A stretch of DNA of 5,866 nt, taken from the NCBI GenBank assembly GCA_030630935.1, contig DAOVMD010000221.1, positions 1 to 5,866 of the forward strand, given 5' to 3'. Each line of letters starts with the position of its first letter. Position 1 is the first letter of the stretch. Under the pieces are notes generated by a model. That model saw nothing but the letters and a program-made list of their open reading frames with translations, was not told the DNA's origin and searched no databases. Origin of the DNA: Candidatus Mcinerneyibacteriota bacterium. Lineage in GTDB: Bacteria; AUK180; JAQVHJ01. The position numbers were made by a program, and so were the translations under genes. Below are positions 1-5,866 of this stretch, piece after piece.

Positions 1-2
1 AA

Positions 3-3000
3 AAGATTAAAGGCAATGCCCAGATAGAAATTAAATATGAATTTCAGCCATTCATCGCATTTGACCAGAAATATATTTACGGTGGACGACTTGAATGGAA
101 TAATAAGAAAAAATGGTTGATGCTTGGTTCAACTATACTTGAAGAGAAATACATTAAGCGCAGGGACGATATTCCCCGACCTGAAGAAGCCCCGAGAAAA
201 AATACGGTCTATGATATTGATGCAAAAATTATACTTGATCCAACCAGGATTTCTGATGCGGTTGAAATGATTCCCGGTGTTAAGACTGCTGATATCCCTC
301 TAAGTATTACATTGGAGTCGGAACTTGCAAAGAGTGTTCAGAATCCTAATATTTTTGGAAAAGCCGAAATTGATACATTTGAAGGAACCAAGGAAGAACT
401 TATTATGCCGGTTGATGAGAGGTACTGGGTTCCCGCTTCACTACCTGTTGGTTTAAGTAATGATACACGAACACAATTTATTACTACATATAGAAGAATT
501 GAAGGTGATGCATTATTTGAAAGTTCATCAAATAAATTTAGGTTTTGGAAAATTGATGAGCCAACCGGTCAAGGCCGACCGGAAGAACTTTTACCCGATG
601 AAACTCTAACTCCACAGAAACAGTCTTTAGTAATAGAAAATTTAGAACCTAATGGCTGGGGTGGAATTCAATATGCATTTTCTAATTCCCTGCTTGATTT
701 TTCTAATAAAACATATTTCGAATTCTGGATCAAAGCTCTGGACTTACCTGCGCAGGTAGGGGCTTCTAATGCAATAATCCATATTGACATTGGTTTAATC
801 AGTGAAGATTCCGATGGTAATAATGTCCTTAATACAGAAGATGTTGGAAAAGACGGTATTCCCAATACAGGTGATTACGGTGAGAATGACGGTCGATTGA
901 ATGACGGAGAAGACCTCGGTTATGAATTTACAAAACCTACTTCCTGGACATATACTTCTCAAGTGAAGATAGGTTTTGATAATAAGCACCTTGATTCAGA
1001 AGACCTTGATAAAGACGGGACTCTTGATACTCATAACAGATATTACTCATATACTTATGATCCAGCTGATCCGTTCTTGAAAAATTTAATAATTGACTTT
1101 AAAGAAGATGCCGGGTGGAAACTTGTACATATTCCTTTTAATTTTGATACTGCAGCAGTAGAAGGTACACCAAACCCAACTTCAATTAAGTACATAAGGC
1201 TCTGGGTAGAGAATCAAGGTCAGGAATCATTCTTTAAGATTGAAGATTTTGCATTTGTGGGAAATAAATGGGAGAAAGGTGTAGTCGAAAATGGAGGAGT
1301 TGATGACTTTCTGAATGTCGTTTCAATCAGTATAAATGACCCGGATGTCGCAATTTATTTTAATGATGCAGTTCGAAGTAGTGAGTATGACCAGGAAGCT
1401 CTCGGTATTGAGTATAGTGTTACCGGCAATACCGGGTCAGATAGAATTGCTTACACGGAAGAGAACTTTTCAAAAGCTCTCGATATGAGAGATTATCATT
1501 ATATTACATTTAAGGTATTTGGTCGGAAAATCAATAACTCGGAAACAAATAAAAAACAAATTGTAAAATTTCGATTTGGTTTGAATGATGCTAATTATTA
1601 TGAAAAGGCATTCAAGGTAAGGAAGGGATATTCATCAGGTGATTGGCAGGATATTAAAATTTCACTTGAACCCTGGGATCTTGATGAATTAACAAAAGTC
1701 GGAACACCCCGAATCGATAATATCAGGTATCTATCCTATGTCATAAATGTTAGCACAGGTCAGACAGCTGATGGTGAGATTTGGATAAATGAACTACTTC
1801 TTGACGAAGTGAAAAAACGCGAGGGATATGCCCGAAGGGTTGCAGTAATAACAAGCTATAATCAATATCTAAATATCAATGCCGAAACCAGAACTGTTAA
1901 TGAGAATTTTGCATCCCTTGGAAGTAACCGTACAGGAAACCTTCAGATATCAAATTCAGTAAATTTCTCATTCAACAGAATCTCCTGGATGCCCCTTCAA
2001 TATTCATACAATGAAAATTCAACCGAACTAAAGGATGTTCTGGACATGAGTCAACTTGAGAGTGCAGTCGGGTTAACTGAATCAAGTTCTCATAATTTCT
2101 CAACAAGTTTTACCTTACTCACAAAAATCTGGTCAGGTCTGCCGTCCTTATCATATAATTACACGTTTAATCAATCGGAAGCATTTACAGGAGTTGGTAA
2201 GAATATTTTTAAGAATGGTACTTATTCAACAGGGCAAACCGCTTCTTTGAAATTTAATTTTCCAAATAAAATCTTTACAAACCTGAGTTTAGGCGGTGGT
2301 GTTTCTCAGACTGAATACCAGTATAACAAGGATTATGATATTAATGCCCAGGATAAAAAGACTCTGAAATTAAATGGAAGTACTGATGCAAATTTCGTTT
2401 TCAGTAAGTACTTAACGGTTAGACCTGCATTCTCGTTTACTAAAAATTACGAGGATAAGTATCTTCTGAACTTACAGCAAACATTAGGGATTTCTACTTC
2501 CTGGGTGCTGTATTTCCCATGGTTACGGCCAAGAGTCGACTTCAATGGGAGATATTCAGAAACATATTCAATTTCAAATTATTTTGATTTGGCTGAAAAT
2601 GATAAACCATTTTTTGATTCTAAAATAACAAATTCGATTACAACATCATTAAATTTCGGGATCTATGAGGTTTTTCCGAAATTAAAATTCCTGAAATTTG
2701 AAACAATAACTTTTAACTTAACATATTCAATAAATAAAAATTTCGATTTTGATAACTTAAAATATAGATTCAGTGATTTTGAGAAGTGGAATAAGATTTT
2801 CCAGGACATTGAAGACGTTGAAGTTCCCGAAGATGAAGGTGAGATTAGAAGTTACTCAGAAACCAATAAATATTCAATAAGTTCAAATTATCGACCTTTA
2901 AATTTTCTCTCAACATCTTTTAGTTATTCCGAGAGTCATTCGAAAACTAATACAACCGGGACACTTGGTTACTCAGATGAATATTCTACCAATTCCTCTT

Positions 3001-3539
3001 TTAATTTCGATTACATCGAGAAGATTCTGAAATTTCTTAAAACATCATCATTCCGGCTTGCACTTACAACTTCTTATAGGGATAATAATAATATCATTAC
3101 TGAATCCTTAAGTCCTTCCTTCTCATGGCCAATGAATTTTACTGATAAATTCGTGCATACTTTATCAGGATCGTATGGACAGACAACTCAAACTAAATTA
3201 AAAGAAGAGGATACTGATTATAACCTTGGGTTCAATTCAAATTGGTCATATAATCTCGACCTTTCTTACGGAATTAAATTACCGCTGATTAAAAAAGTAT
3301 GGCGAGTTCAGAATTTCCTGAATATTAATTGGGGAGCAAGTTATTCGCAGTTCAGAACTACTTATAAAGGAAAAACAATATTTGATAAATATGCCGGGAA
3401 CTTCGGGCTTGGGTATAATTTTACTAATAAACTTACTTTAGATACAAAATTCTCTTATTCTAAAGAAATTAATATAACAGAACCTTCCAAGAGCGTTAAT
3501 ATTACTACATTCACAATTAAAGGCGTGATTATCTTTTAA
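3..3539 (+). CDS. sprA: SprA/Sov-family type IX secretion outer-membrane translocon, C-terminal part (5' end outside window)
   Basis: SprA (Sov) forms the very large outer-membrane beta-barrel through which type IX secretion substrates leave the cell, and it is needed for gliding where that occurs. The frame is open from base 3 to TAA at 3537-3539, giving 1,178 visible residues. A TTG at 117 and ATG at 120 are internal codons, because the upstream residues (YEFQPF at 12-17, then a GGRLEW segment) match the family. Family-like blocks follow in order: FRFWKIDEPTGQG from about residue 179; a DIG-ISED segment leading into Asp/Gly-rich loops (residues 268-306 and 331-345); YIRLWVENQGQ at 397; GEIWINELLLDE from 591. 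From about 640 to the end the protein is alternating aromatic/polar beta-strand sequence, ending TIKGVIIF with the terminal Phe typical of outer-membrane barrels. Flavobacterium SprA is about 2,400 residues, so roughly half the protein probably lies upstream. The tail after GEIWINEL looks shorter than in Flavobacterium. A SprA-like paralogue is possible. No intrinsic terminator follows. Confidence 0.85.
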   Translation, partial: KIKGNAQIEIKYEFQPFIAFDQKYIYGGRLEWNNKKKWLMLGSTILEEKYIKRRDDIPRPEEAPRKNTVYDIDAKIILDPTRISDAVEMIPGVKTADIPLSITLESELAKSVQNPNIFGKAEIDTFEGTKEELIMPVDERYWVPASLPVGLSNDTRTQFITTYRRIEGDALFESSSNKFRFWKIDEPTGQGRPEELLPDETLTPQKQSLVIENLEPNGWGGIQYAFSNSLLDFSNKTYFEFWIKALDLPAQVGASNAIIHIDIGLISEDSDGNNVLNTEDVGKDGIPNTGDYGENDGRLNDGEDLGYEFTKPTSWTYTSQVKIGFDNKHLDSEDLDKDGTLDTHNRYYSYTYDPADPFLKNLIIDFKEDAGWKLVHIPFNFDTAAVEGTPNPTSIKYIRLWVENQGQESFFKIEDFAFVGNKWEKGVVENGGVDDFLNVVSISINDPDVAIYFNDAVRSSEYDQEALGIEYSVTGNTGSDRIAYTEENFSKALDMRDYHYITFKVFGRKINNSETNKKQIVKFRFGLNDANYYEKAFKVRKGYSSGDWQDIKISLEPWDLDELTKVGTPRIDNIRYLSYVINVSTGQTADGEIWINELLLDEVKKREGYARRVAVITSYNQYLNINAETRTVNENFASLGSNRTGNLQISNSVNFSFNRISWMPLQYSYNENSTELKDVLDMSQLESAVGLTESSSHNFSTSFTLLTKIWSGLPSLSYNYTFNQSEAFTGVGKNIFKNGTYSTGQTASLKFNFPNKIFTNLSLGGGVSQTEYQYNKDYDINAQDKKTLKLNGSTDANFVFSKYLTVRPAFSFTKNYEDKYLLNLQQTLGISTSWVLYFPWLRPRVDFNGRYSETYSISNYFDLAENDKPFFDSKITNSITTSLNFGIYEVFPKLKFLKFETITFNLTYSINKNFDFDNLKYRFSDFEKWNKIFQDIEDVEVPEDEGEIRSYSETNKYSISSNYRPLNFLSTSFSYSESHSKTNTTGTLGYSDEYSTNSSFNFDYIEKILKFLKTSSFRLALTTSYRDNNNIITESLSPSFSWPMNFTDKFVHTLSGSYGQTTQTKLKEEDTDYNLGFNSNWSYNLDLSYGIKLPLIKKVWRVQNFLNINWGASYSQFRTTYKGKTIFDKYAGNFGLGYNFTNKLTLDTKFSYSKEINITEPSKSVNITTFTIKGVIIF

Positions 3540-3756
3540 AAAATAGTTAAAAAGTTGAATAGTTTAAGTGTTAACAAAACCGTTTAAATGTTTAACCAGT
3601 TACTATAGTTCAATAGTTTAAGTGTTCAAAACAAGTTTAAGTGTGCGAGAGTGACGATAGTTAAATCGTTTAAGAGTTCAAAAAACGTTAAAGTGTTCAA
3701 TTGTTGCGATAGTTCAATCGTTTAAAAGTTCCAAAAACGTTTAAGTGTTATCGTAG

Positions 3757-3776
3757 AGACGTGCCATGGCACGTCT
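3757..3776. repeat. Perfect 20-bp palindrome
   Basis: AGACGTGCCATGGCACGTCT is a perfect inverted repeat centred on CCATGG. It is preceded by GTAG (3753-3756), but the right side reads GATA, so symmetry stops at 20 bp. The form GTAGAGACGT...ACGTCT resembles, from memory, the small dispersed palindromes of the GTAGAGAC...GTCTCTAC type found between genes in cyanobacteria and some other bacteria. On that view this copy has lost its right end. It lies in the linker immediately after the closing AAGTGTT of the 3707 repeat unit. There is no following T-run on either strand, so a terminator is unlikely. Confidence 0.8.
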
Positions 3777-3808
3777 GATAGTTAAAATGTTCAAGTGTTT
3801 TATAAAGG

Positions 3809-3821
3809 CATGCTTTGCATG
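3809..3821. repeat. Short hairpin CATGC-TTT-GCATG
   Basis: A five-base-pair stem with a three-base loop; a G-T wobble could add one pair at the base. It lies in the linker following the shortened repeat unit at 3777-3799, shortly after its closing AAGTGTT. This is the same place relative to the repeat as the 20-bp palindrome one unit earlier. It may be a decayed relative of the same class of small palindrome. The stem is short enough that chance is a real alternative. Confidence 0.5.
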
Positions 3822-3884
3822 TGTTCAAATGTGCGGAAGTTGCGATAGTTAAATTGTTGAAGTGTTAAATAAATTCGGATTTGT

Positions 3885-3950
3885 GGAGGAATAATGATAA
3901 AAAATAACAATAGAATGTTAATACCGAAGTTCAAATTTCTTTTCTACTAA
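3885..3950 (+). CDS. SD-led 18-codon micro-ORF, possible gene remnant
   Basis: GGAGGA at 3885-3890 is the strongest purine-rich SD-like sequence on the + strand of this gap. It is followed after three bases by ATG at 3894 and a frame reading MIKNNNRMLIPKFKFLFY, ending in TAA at 3948-3950. The basic, Asn-rich start followed by a short hydrophobic run could be the surviving N-terminus of a longer gene removed by deletion, or a leader peptide. There is no downstream gene on this strand within the window for a leader to control, since the next gene is convergent. The SD-to-start spacing is shorter than usual. I recognise no family, and a chance ORF is quite possible. Confidence 0.2.
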   Translation, partial: GGIMIKNNNRMLIPKFKFLFY

Positions 3951-3983
3951 TTTAAATGAAATCCCTATCTACTTAAGTAAATT

Positions 3984-5687
3984 CTATAAGCTTTGAAATT
4001 TTACTTTAATATAATCATATAATTTGTTTTTGATATTTTTAAACTCTTTTGGAGGAGGATCTACAAAAGGCGAAGATTTATAAACTACCCTATGTTCCTG
4101 TTCTCCAATTCGCGCAGAAATAGTATGAGGATAATTTCTTCTTCCGCGTTTCTCTCCATATTCTTTGAACATTTCAAAGAACTTATTATCCTTTAATAAC
4201 TCTATTAACTCTTTAACTTCTGCTATGGTCAGAGTTGTCTCTTTTATTCTAAAATCATCCTTACACCAGCACAAATCTCCACCAATTGGAGAACACCTTC
4301 TATATTCATCTTTATAATATTCATAGAATAATTTGTTCCCAACTACTATTATCTTACCATAACAACTATCAGCACAATAGAAAAAAGTTATATAGAAATC
4401 TTTAATATCTTTACAATCGTACTTTCTTAATAAATTTTTTAACCTAATATAATTAATAGCGTCTTCATGAGCCCAGAACTCAACACCATCCTTATTAATA
4501 TAACCTTTTTTATCATTAAACTTTACCAAAGATATCCCTTGATTGAAATCTCCAGCTTCGTCATATTTCGCAGGGATAATGATCATCCCTTTTTTACCAA
4601 TGAATCCATACTTTAAATTTTTATTATCCCGAAATTTACATTGTCCTTCTGAAAAGTTAAAGACACAGTCAAACTTAAGTGGAATAACCAGCTTACCCTT
4701 TTTATCAATGAACCCGCATTCCTTAGATTCCCAAAATGATAATCCGGGATCACCTATTTTACTGACTGCGCATAATCCCTCATGAAAATCACGAACCCAC
4801 TTATAATCATTTGGTTCAATCACGATCTCTCCGTTTTTATTTATAAATAAATAACCTCCCTTTTTTCTATGTTTCCACCCCAATATTGCTGCTAAACTTT
4901 CACTAAAATTCTGTGCCCTATAAGTTTCCTTTTCTAATAGGTATTTACCATTTTTATCTATAAAATTTCTTCGCTTATTAGTTAAAATGAAGCCTTCACT
5001 AAAACCTTCATAACTTAAAAACCAATTAATATTTCGGTTTACGTTTGGATGCGTTTTCATAAACTTTGAACCTGTATCTGAAATATAATATCCTCTGATT
5101 GAAATTGAATAAAGTGGAAAATCATCAACATCAACTTTTTCAATCTTTTCCTCTACAACAAGGGCATAACCTTCTTTAAAACTTTTTACAATTAAAAAAC
5201 TTAATGGGATTACTTCATTCCCGTTTAAGTCTATGAATCCCCACTGTATCTCTTTGCGTTTATTTCTTTCTTCAATTATTTTGAAAATCGCTACTGCTGC
5301 TTTCCCTTCCAAAAAATCAAATACCTTATCATATTTACATTTAACGACTTCTCTTCCTTGGGTATCGATAAATCCCCATTTGAACCCGTCAAATACTTTC
5401 GCACGCCCTTCAATAAAATCTCCCACATCGTGATATTTAATAGAGACTATTACTTTCCCTTCCTTATCTATAAAACCCCAAAAACCATTCTTTTTAACCG
5501 GTGCTAAACCAAATCTGAAAAGTCGGGCATCTTCATAAACTATAGCAATCTTAACGTTTTTATCCTTATCACAAAATCCCCATTTATCATCCTTACGATA
5601 AGGAATCAATTCCGGAATCTTATACTCCTCTCCAAACACAGTTAATAAAATACTTAATACCAAAAGAATAAAAATTAACTTTCTCAC
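3984..5687 (-). CDS. Secreted WG-repeat protein with Cys-rich C-terminal domain
   Basis: WG (KWG) repeats are beta-rich units found in many exported bacterial proteins; their molecular role is mostly unknown. The chosen start is GTG at 5687, giving 567 residues: an SD (AGGGA) lies seven bases upstream, an extended -10 promoter lies just beyond, and residues 1-19 form a signal peptide (basic MRK, hydrophobic core, likely cleavage after VFG). An in-frame ATG at 5783 would add 32 residues, but that stretch translates the promoter. Repeats of the form WGFIDKxGK...Y..v.dF.EG.A.V begin near residues 35, 69, 103, 148, 198, 240, 278, 324, 360 and 394. The fifth is degenerate and the last is a half unit. 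Residues 415-567 form a separate alpha/beta domain with Cys at 425, 438, 442, 465, 473 and 475, loosely reminiscent of DUF6438-type domains. There is no lipobox Cys and no obvious type IX sorting domain. It is a single gene, convergent with the SprA-like gene. Confidence 0.85.
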   Translation of the reverse strand: MRKLIFILLVLSILLTVFGEEYKIPELIPYRKDDKWGFCDKDKNVKIAIVYEDARLFRFGLAPVKKNGFWGFIDKEGKVIVSIKYHDVGDFIEGRAKVFDGFKWGFIDTQGREVVKCKYDKVFDFLEGKAAVAIFKIIEERNKRKEIQWGFIDLNGNEVIPLSFLIVKSFKEGYALVVEEKIEKVDVDDFPLYSISIRGYYISDTGSKFMKTHPNVNRNINWFLSYEGFSEGFILTNKRRNFIDKNGKYLLEKETYRAQNFSESLAAILGWKHRKKGGYLFINKNGEIVIEPNDYKWVRDFHEGLCAVSKIGDPGLSFWESKECGFIDKKGKLVIPLKFDCVFNFSEGQCKFRDNKNLKYGFIGKKGMIIIPAKYDEAGDFNQGISLVKFNDKKGYINKDGVEFWAHEDAINYIRLKNLLRKYDCKDIKDFYITFFYCADSCYGKIIVVGNKLFYEYYKDEYRRCSPIGGDLCWCKDDFRIKETTLTIAEVKELIELLKDNKFFEMFKEYGEKRGRRNYPHTISARIGEQEHRVVYKSSPFVDPPPKEFKNIKNKLYDYIKVKFQSL

Positions 5688-5694
5688 AAATAAA

Positions 5695-5699
5695 TCCCT
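5695..5699 (-). promoter_or_regulatory. Ribosome binding site deciding the GTG start
   Basis: The minus strand reads AGGGA, then seven bases (TTTATTT), then the GTG at 5687. The spacing is near ideal. It is the best SD-like sequence near any candidate start and places translation directly at the MRK signal peptide, which supports GTG 5687 over ATG 5783. Confidence 0.7.
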
Positions 5700-5721
5700 G
5701 ATTAAAATTATATTCAATAAT

Positions 5722-5750
5722 AATATAACATAAATCAAAACCAAAATCAA
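5722..5750 (-). promoter_or_regulatory. Probable housekeeping-sigma promoter of the WG-repeat gene
   Basis: On the minus strand there is a -35-like TTGATT (5750-5745), a 17-base spacer, and a -10-like TATATT (5727-5722). TGT directly precedes it, giving an extended -10 (TGnTATATT). The predicted start of transcription is near 5715, leaving a leader of about 28 bases before the GTG. The match is to the general bacterial sigma-70 pattern. Some Bacteroidota use a different TAnnTTTG element, so the assignment depends on the lineage. Confidence 0.6.
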
Positions 5751-5767
5751 GTTGAAATTAGTTTTAA

Positions 5768-5791
5768 GGGACGGTGCTCCCATTTTGTCCC
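5768..5791. repeat. Inverted repeat GGGAC/GTCCC upstream of the WG-repeat gene
   Basis: GGGAC (5768-5772) and GTCCC (5787-5791) are complementary arms around a 14-base loop. The loop contains a TCCC (5778-5781) that could instead pair with the left GGGA, so two exclusive folds are possible. The element is GC-rich compared with its surroundings. It lies between the minus-strand promoter and the possible divergent gene start. It could be a protein-binding site or a decayed dispersed palindrome. It is not followed by a T-run. The role is inferred only from position. Confidence 0.4.
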
Positions 5792-5797
5792 GTTATT

Positions 5798-5866
5798 ATG
5801 TTTACTTCAGAATGGAATCGATTCTTTATTCCTTTTATTGTTTTCATAATCCTTTCATACGGGTGG
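5798..5866 (+). CDS. Possible start of a divergent membrane-associated protein (3' end outside window)
   Basis: ATG at 5798 opens a frame that stays open for 23 codons to the right edge. The peptide starts MFTSEWNRFF and continues with a hydrophobic IPFIVFIILS stretch, so it could be an N-terminal membrane anchor or signal segment. There is no convincing SD; GTG at 5774 is an alternative in-frame start, and the frame is closed upstream by TAA at 5765. It would be divergent from the WG-repeat gene, sharing the intergenic space with its promoter. So short a frame in AT-rich DNA can be chance, and no family can be named. Confidence 0.3.
   Translation, partial: MFTSEWNRFFIPFIVFIILSYGW

Larger units (their letters stand above)
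3553..3866. repeat. Degenerate tandem array, 52-bp period
   Basis: Three consecutive units start exactly 52 bp apart at 3603, 3655 and 3707. Bases 3655-3697 and 3707-3749 agree at 39 of 43 positions by my hand alignment. The unit at 3603 agrees with the one at 3707 at 35 of 42. A more diverged copy precedes them: the 20-mer at 3553-3572 differs at one base from 3607-3626, an offset of 54. Two shortened copies follow: 3777-3799 and 3844-3866 agree at 21 of 23 bases and lack the middle of the full unit. Each unit opens with (C)GATAGTT(C/A)AA and closes with AAGTGTT. Linkers between units vary, and the two longest contain palindromes. Each unit is itself built of short GTTTAA/GTTCAA words, which suggests growth from a smaller motif. 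Function is unknown. Confidence 0.85.
3540..3983. other. Convergent intergenic region, 444 bp, repeat-rich
   Basis: This is the gap between the stop of the SprA-like gene and the stop (on the other strand) of the WG-repeat gene. From about 3553 to 3866 it is filled by degenerate tandem repeats rich in the words GTTTAA, GTTCAA and AAGTGTT, interrupted by two palindromes. The last about 115 bases are AT-rich and unrepeated. They contain a GGAGGA followed by a very short ORF. Neither palindrome is followed by a T-run on either strand, so I cannot identify an intrinsic terminator for either flanking gene. No conserved coding frame is visible on either strand across the repeats. Confidence 0.85.

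Noticed and set aside
668-989. Minus-strand frames opposite the SprA-like gene (668-865 and 795-989)
   Set aside because: They overlap the family-conserved ISED and Asp-rich blocks of the plus-strand gene, overlap each other, and show no protein-like features of their own.
3757-3776. The 20-bp palindrome as an intrinsic terminator for either flanking gene
   Set aside because: No T-run follows on either strand, and it lies over 200 bases from both stop codons.
3553-3866. Direct repeats that might be a CRISPR array
   Set aside because: Units are degenerate, linkers are short and AT-rich or palindromic rather than unique spacers of constant length, and no cas gene is present in the window.
3970-3979. 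Ten-base palindrome TACTTAAGTA just past the WG-repeat gene stop
   Set aside because: It is AT-rich, has no loop or T-run for a terminator, and is short enough to be expected by chance in this composition.
4543-4785. Plus-strand frame opposite the WG-repeat gene, with a similar one at 5233-5433
   Set aside because: Both are antisense readings of the repeated GFIDKxGK motif, which is why they share MNPH/INPH-like words. They are shadows of the repeats, not genes.
3984-5687. WG-repeat protein as a type IX secretion substrate of the neighbouring SprA-like translocon
   Set aside because: No C-terminal sorting domain is recognisable; the end is the Cys-rich domain and a basic tail. Convergent neighbourhood alone is not evidence of a functional link.
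5764-5847. Minus-strand 27-codon ORF starting MKTIKGIKNR upstream of the WG-repeat gene
   Set aside because: It has only a poorly spaced AAAGGA before the ATG, ends inside the inverted repeat, and resembles no known family. A leader peptide cannot be excluded but nothing supports one, and the WG promoter lies downstream of it.

Overview
The window is AT-rich (about one third G+C by eye) and fits a member of the FCB group, meaning Bacteroidota, Chlorobiota or Ignavibacteriota-type bacteria. The main evidence is a large SprA/Sov-family protein, the outer-membrane translocon of the type IX secretion system, which is essentially confined to that group. I cannot assign a genus.

Layout. Bases 3-3539 (+) hold the C-terminal 1,178 codons of a sprA-like gene. 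Its reading frame is already open at the left edge, so the true start lies outside the window. The encoded part runs through the conserved periplasmic/plug-type modules, with Asp-rich loops, into a long aromatic-rich beta-barrel region ending in Phe. Bases 3540-3983 separate two convergent genes. They contain a degenerate tandem array (three units at an exact 52-bp period, with divergent flanking copies) and two short palindromes. They also contain one Shine-Dalgarno-led micro-ORF that may be a gene remnant. Bases 3984-5687 (-) encode a secreted WG-repeat protein with nine to ten repeats and a Cys-rich C-terminal domain. Its start is best placed at a GTG codon served by a clear SD and an extended -10 promoter. 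Bases 5688-5866 are its upstream region. They hold the promoter, a small inverted repeat, and possibly the first 23 codons of a divergent gene that runs off the right edge.

The two main genes are convergent and do not form an operon. SprA is the secretion pore. The WG-repeat protein carries a Sec-type signal peptide but no recognisable type IX C-terminal sorting domain, so nothing in the sequence makes it a SprA substrate. I see no RNA gene, CRISPR array, insertion sequence or defence system. The least explained features are the tandem array with its phase-matched palindromes and the Cys-rich domain at the end of the WG-repeat protein.
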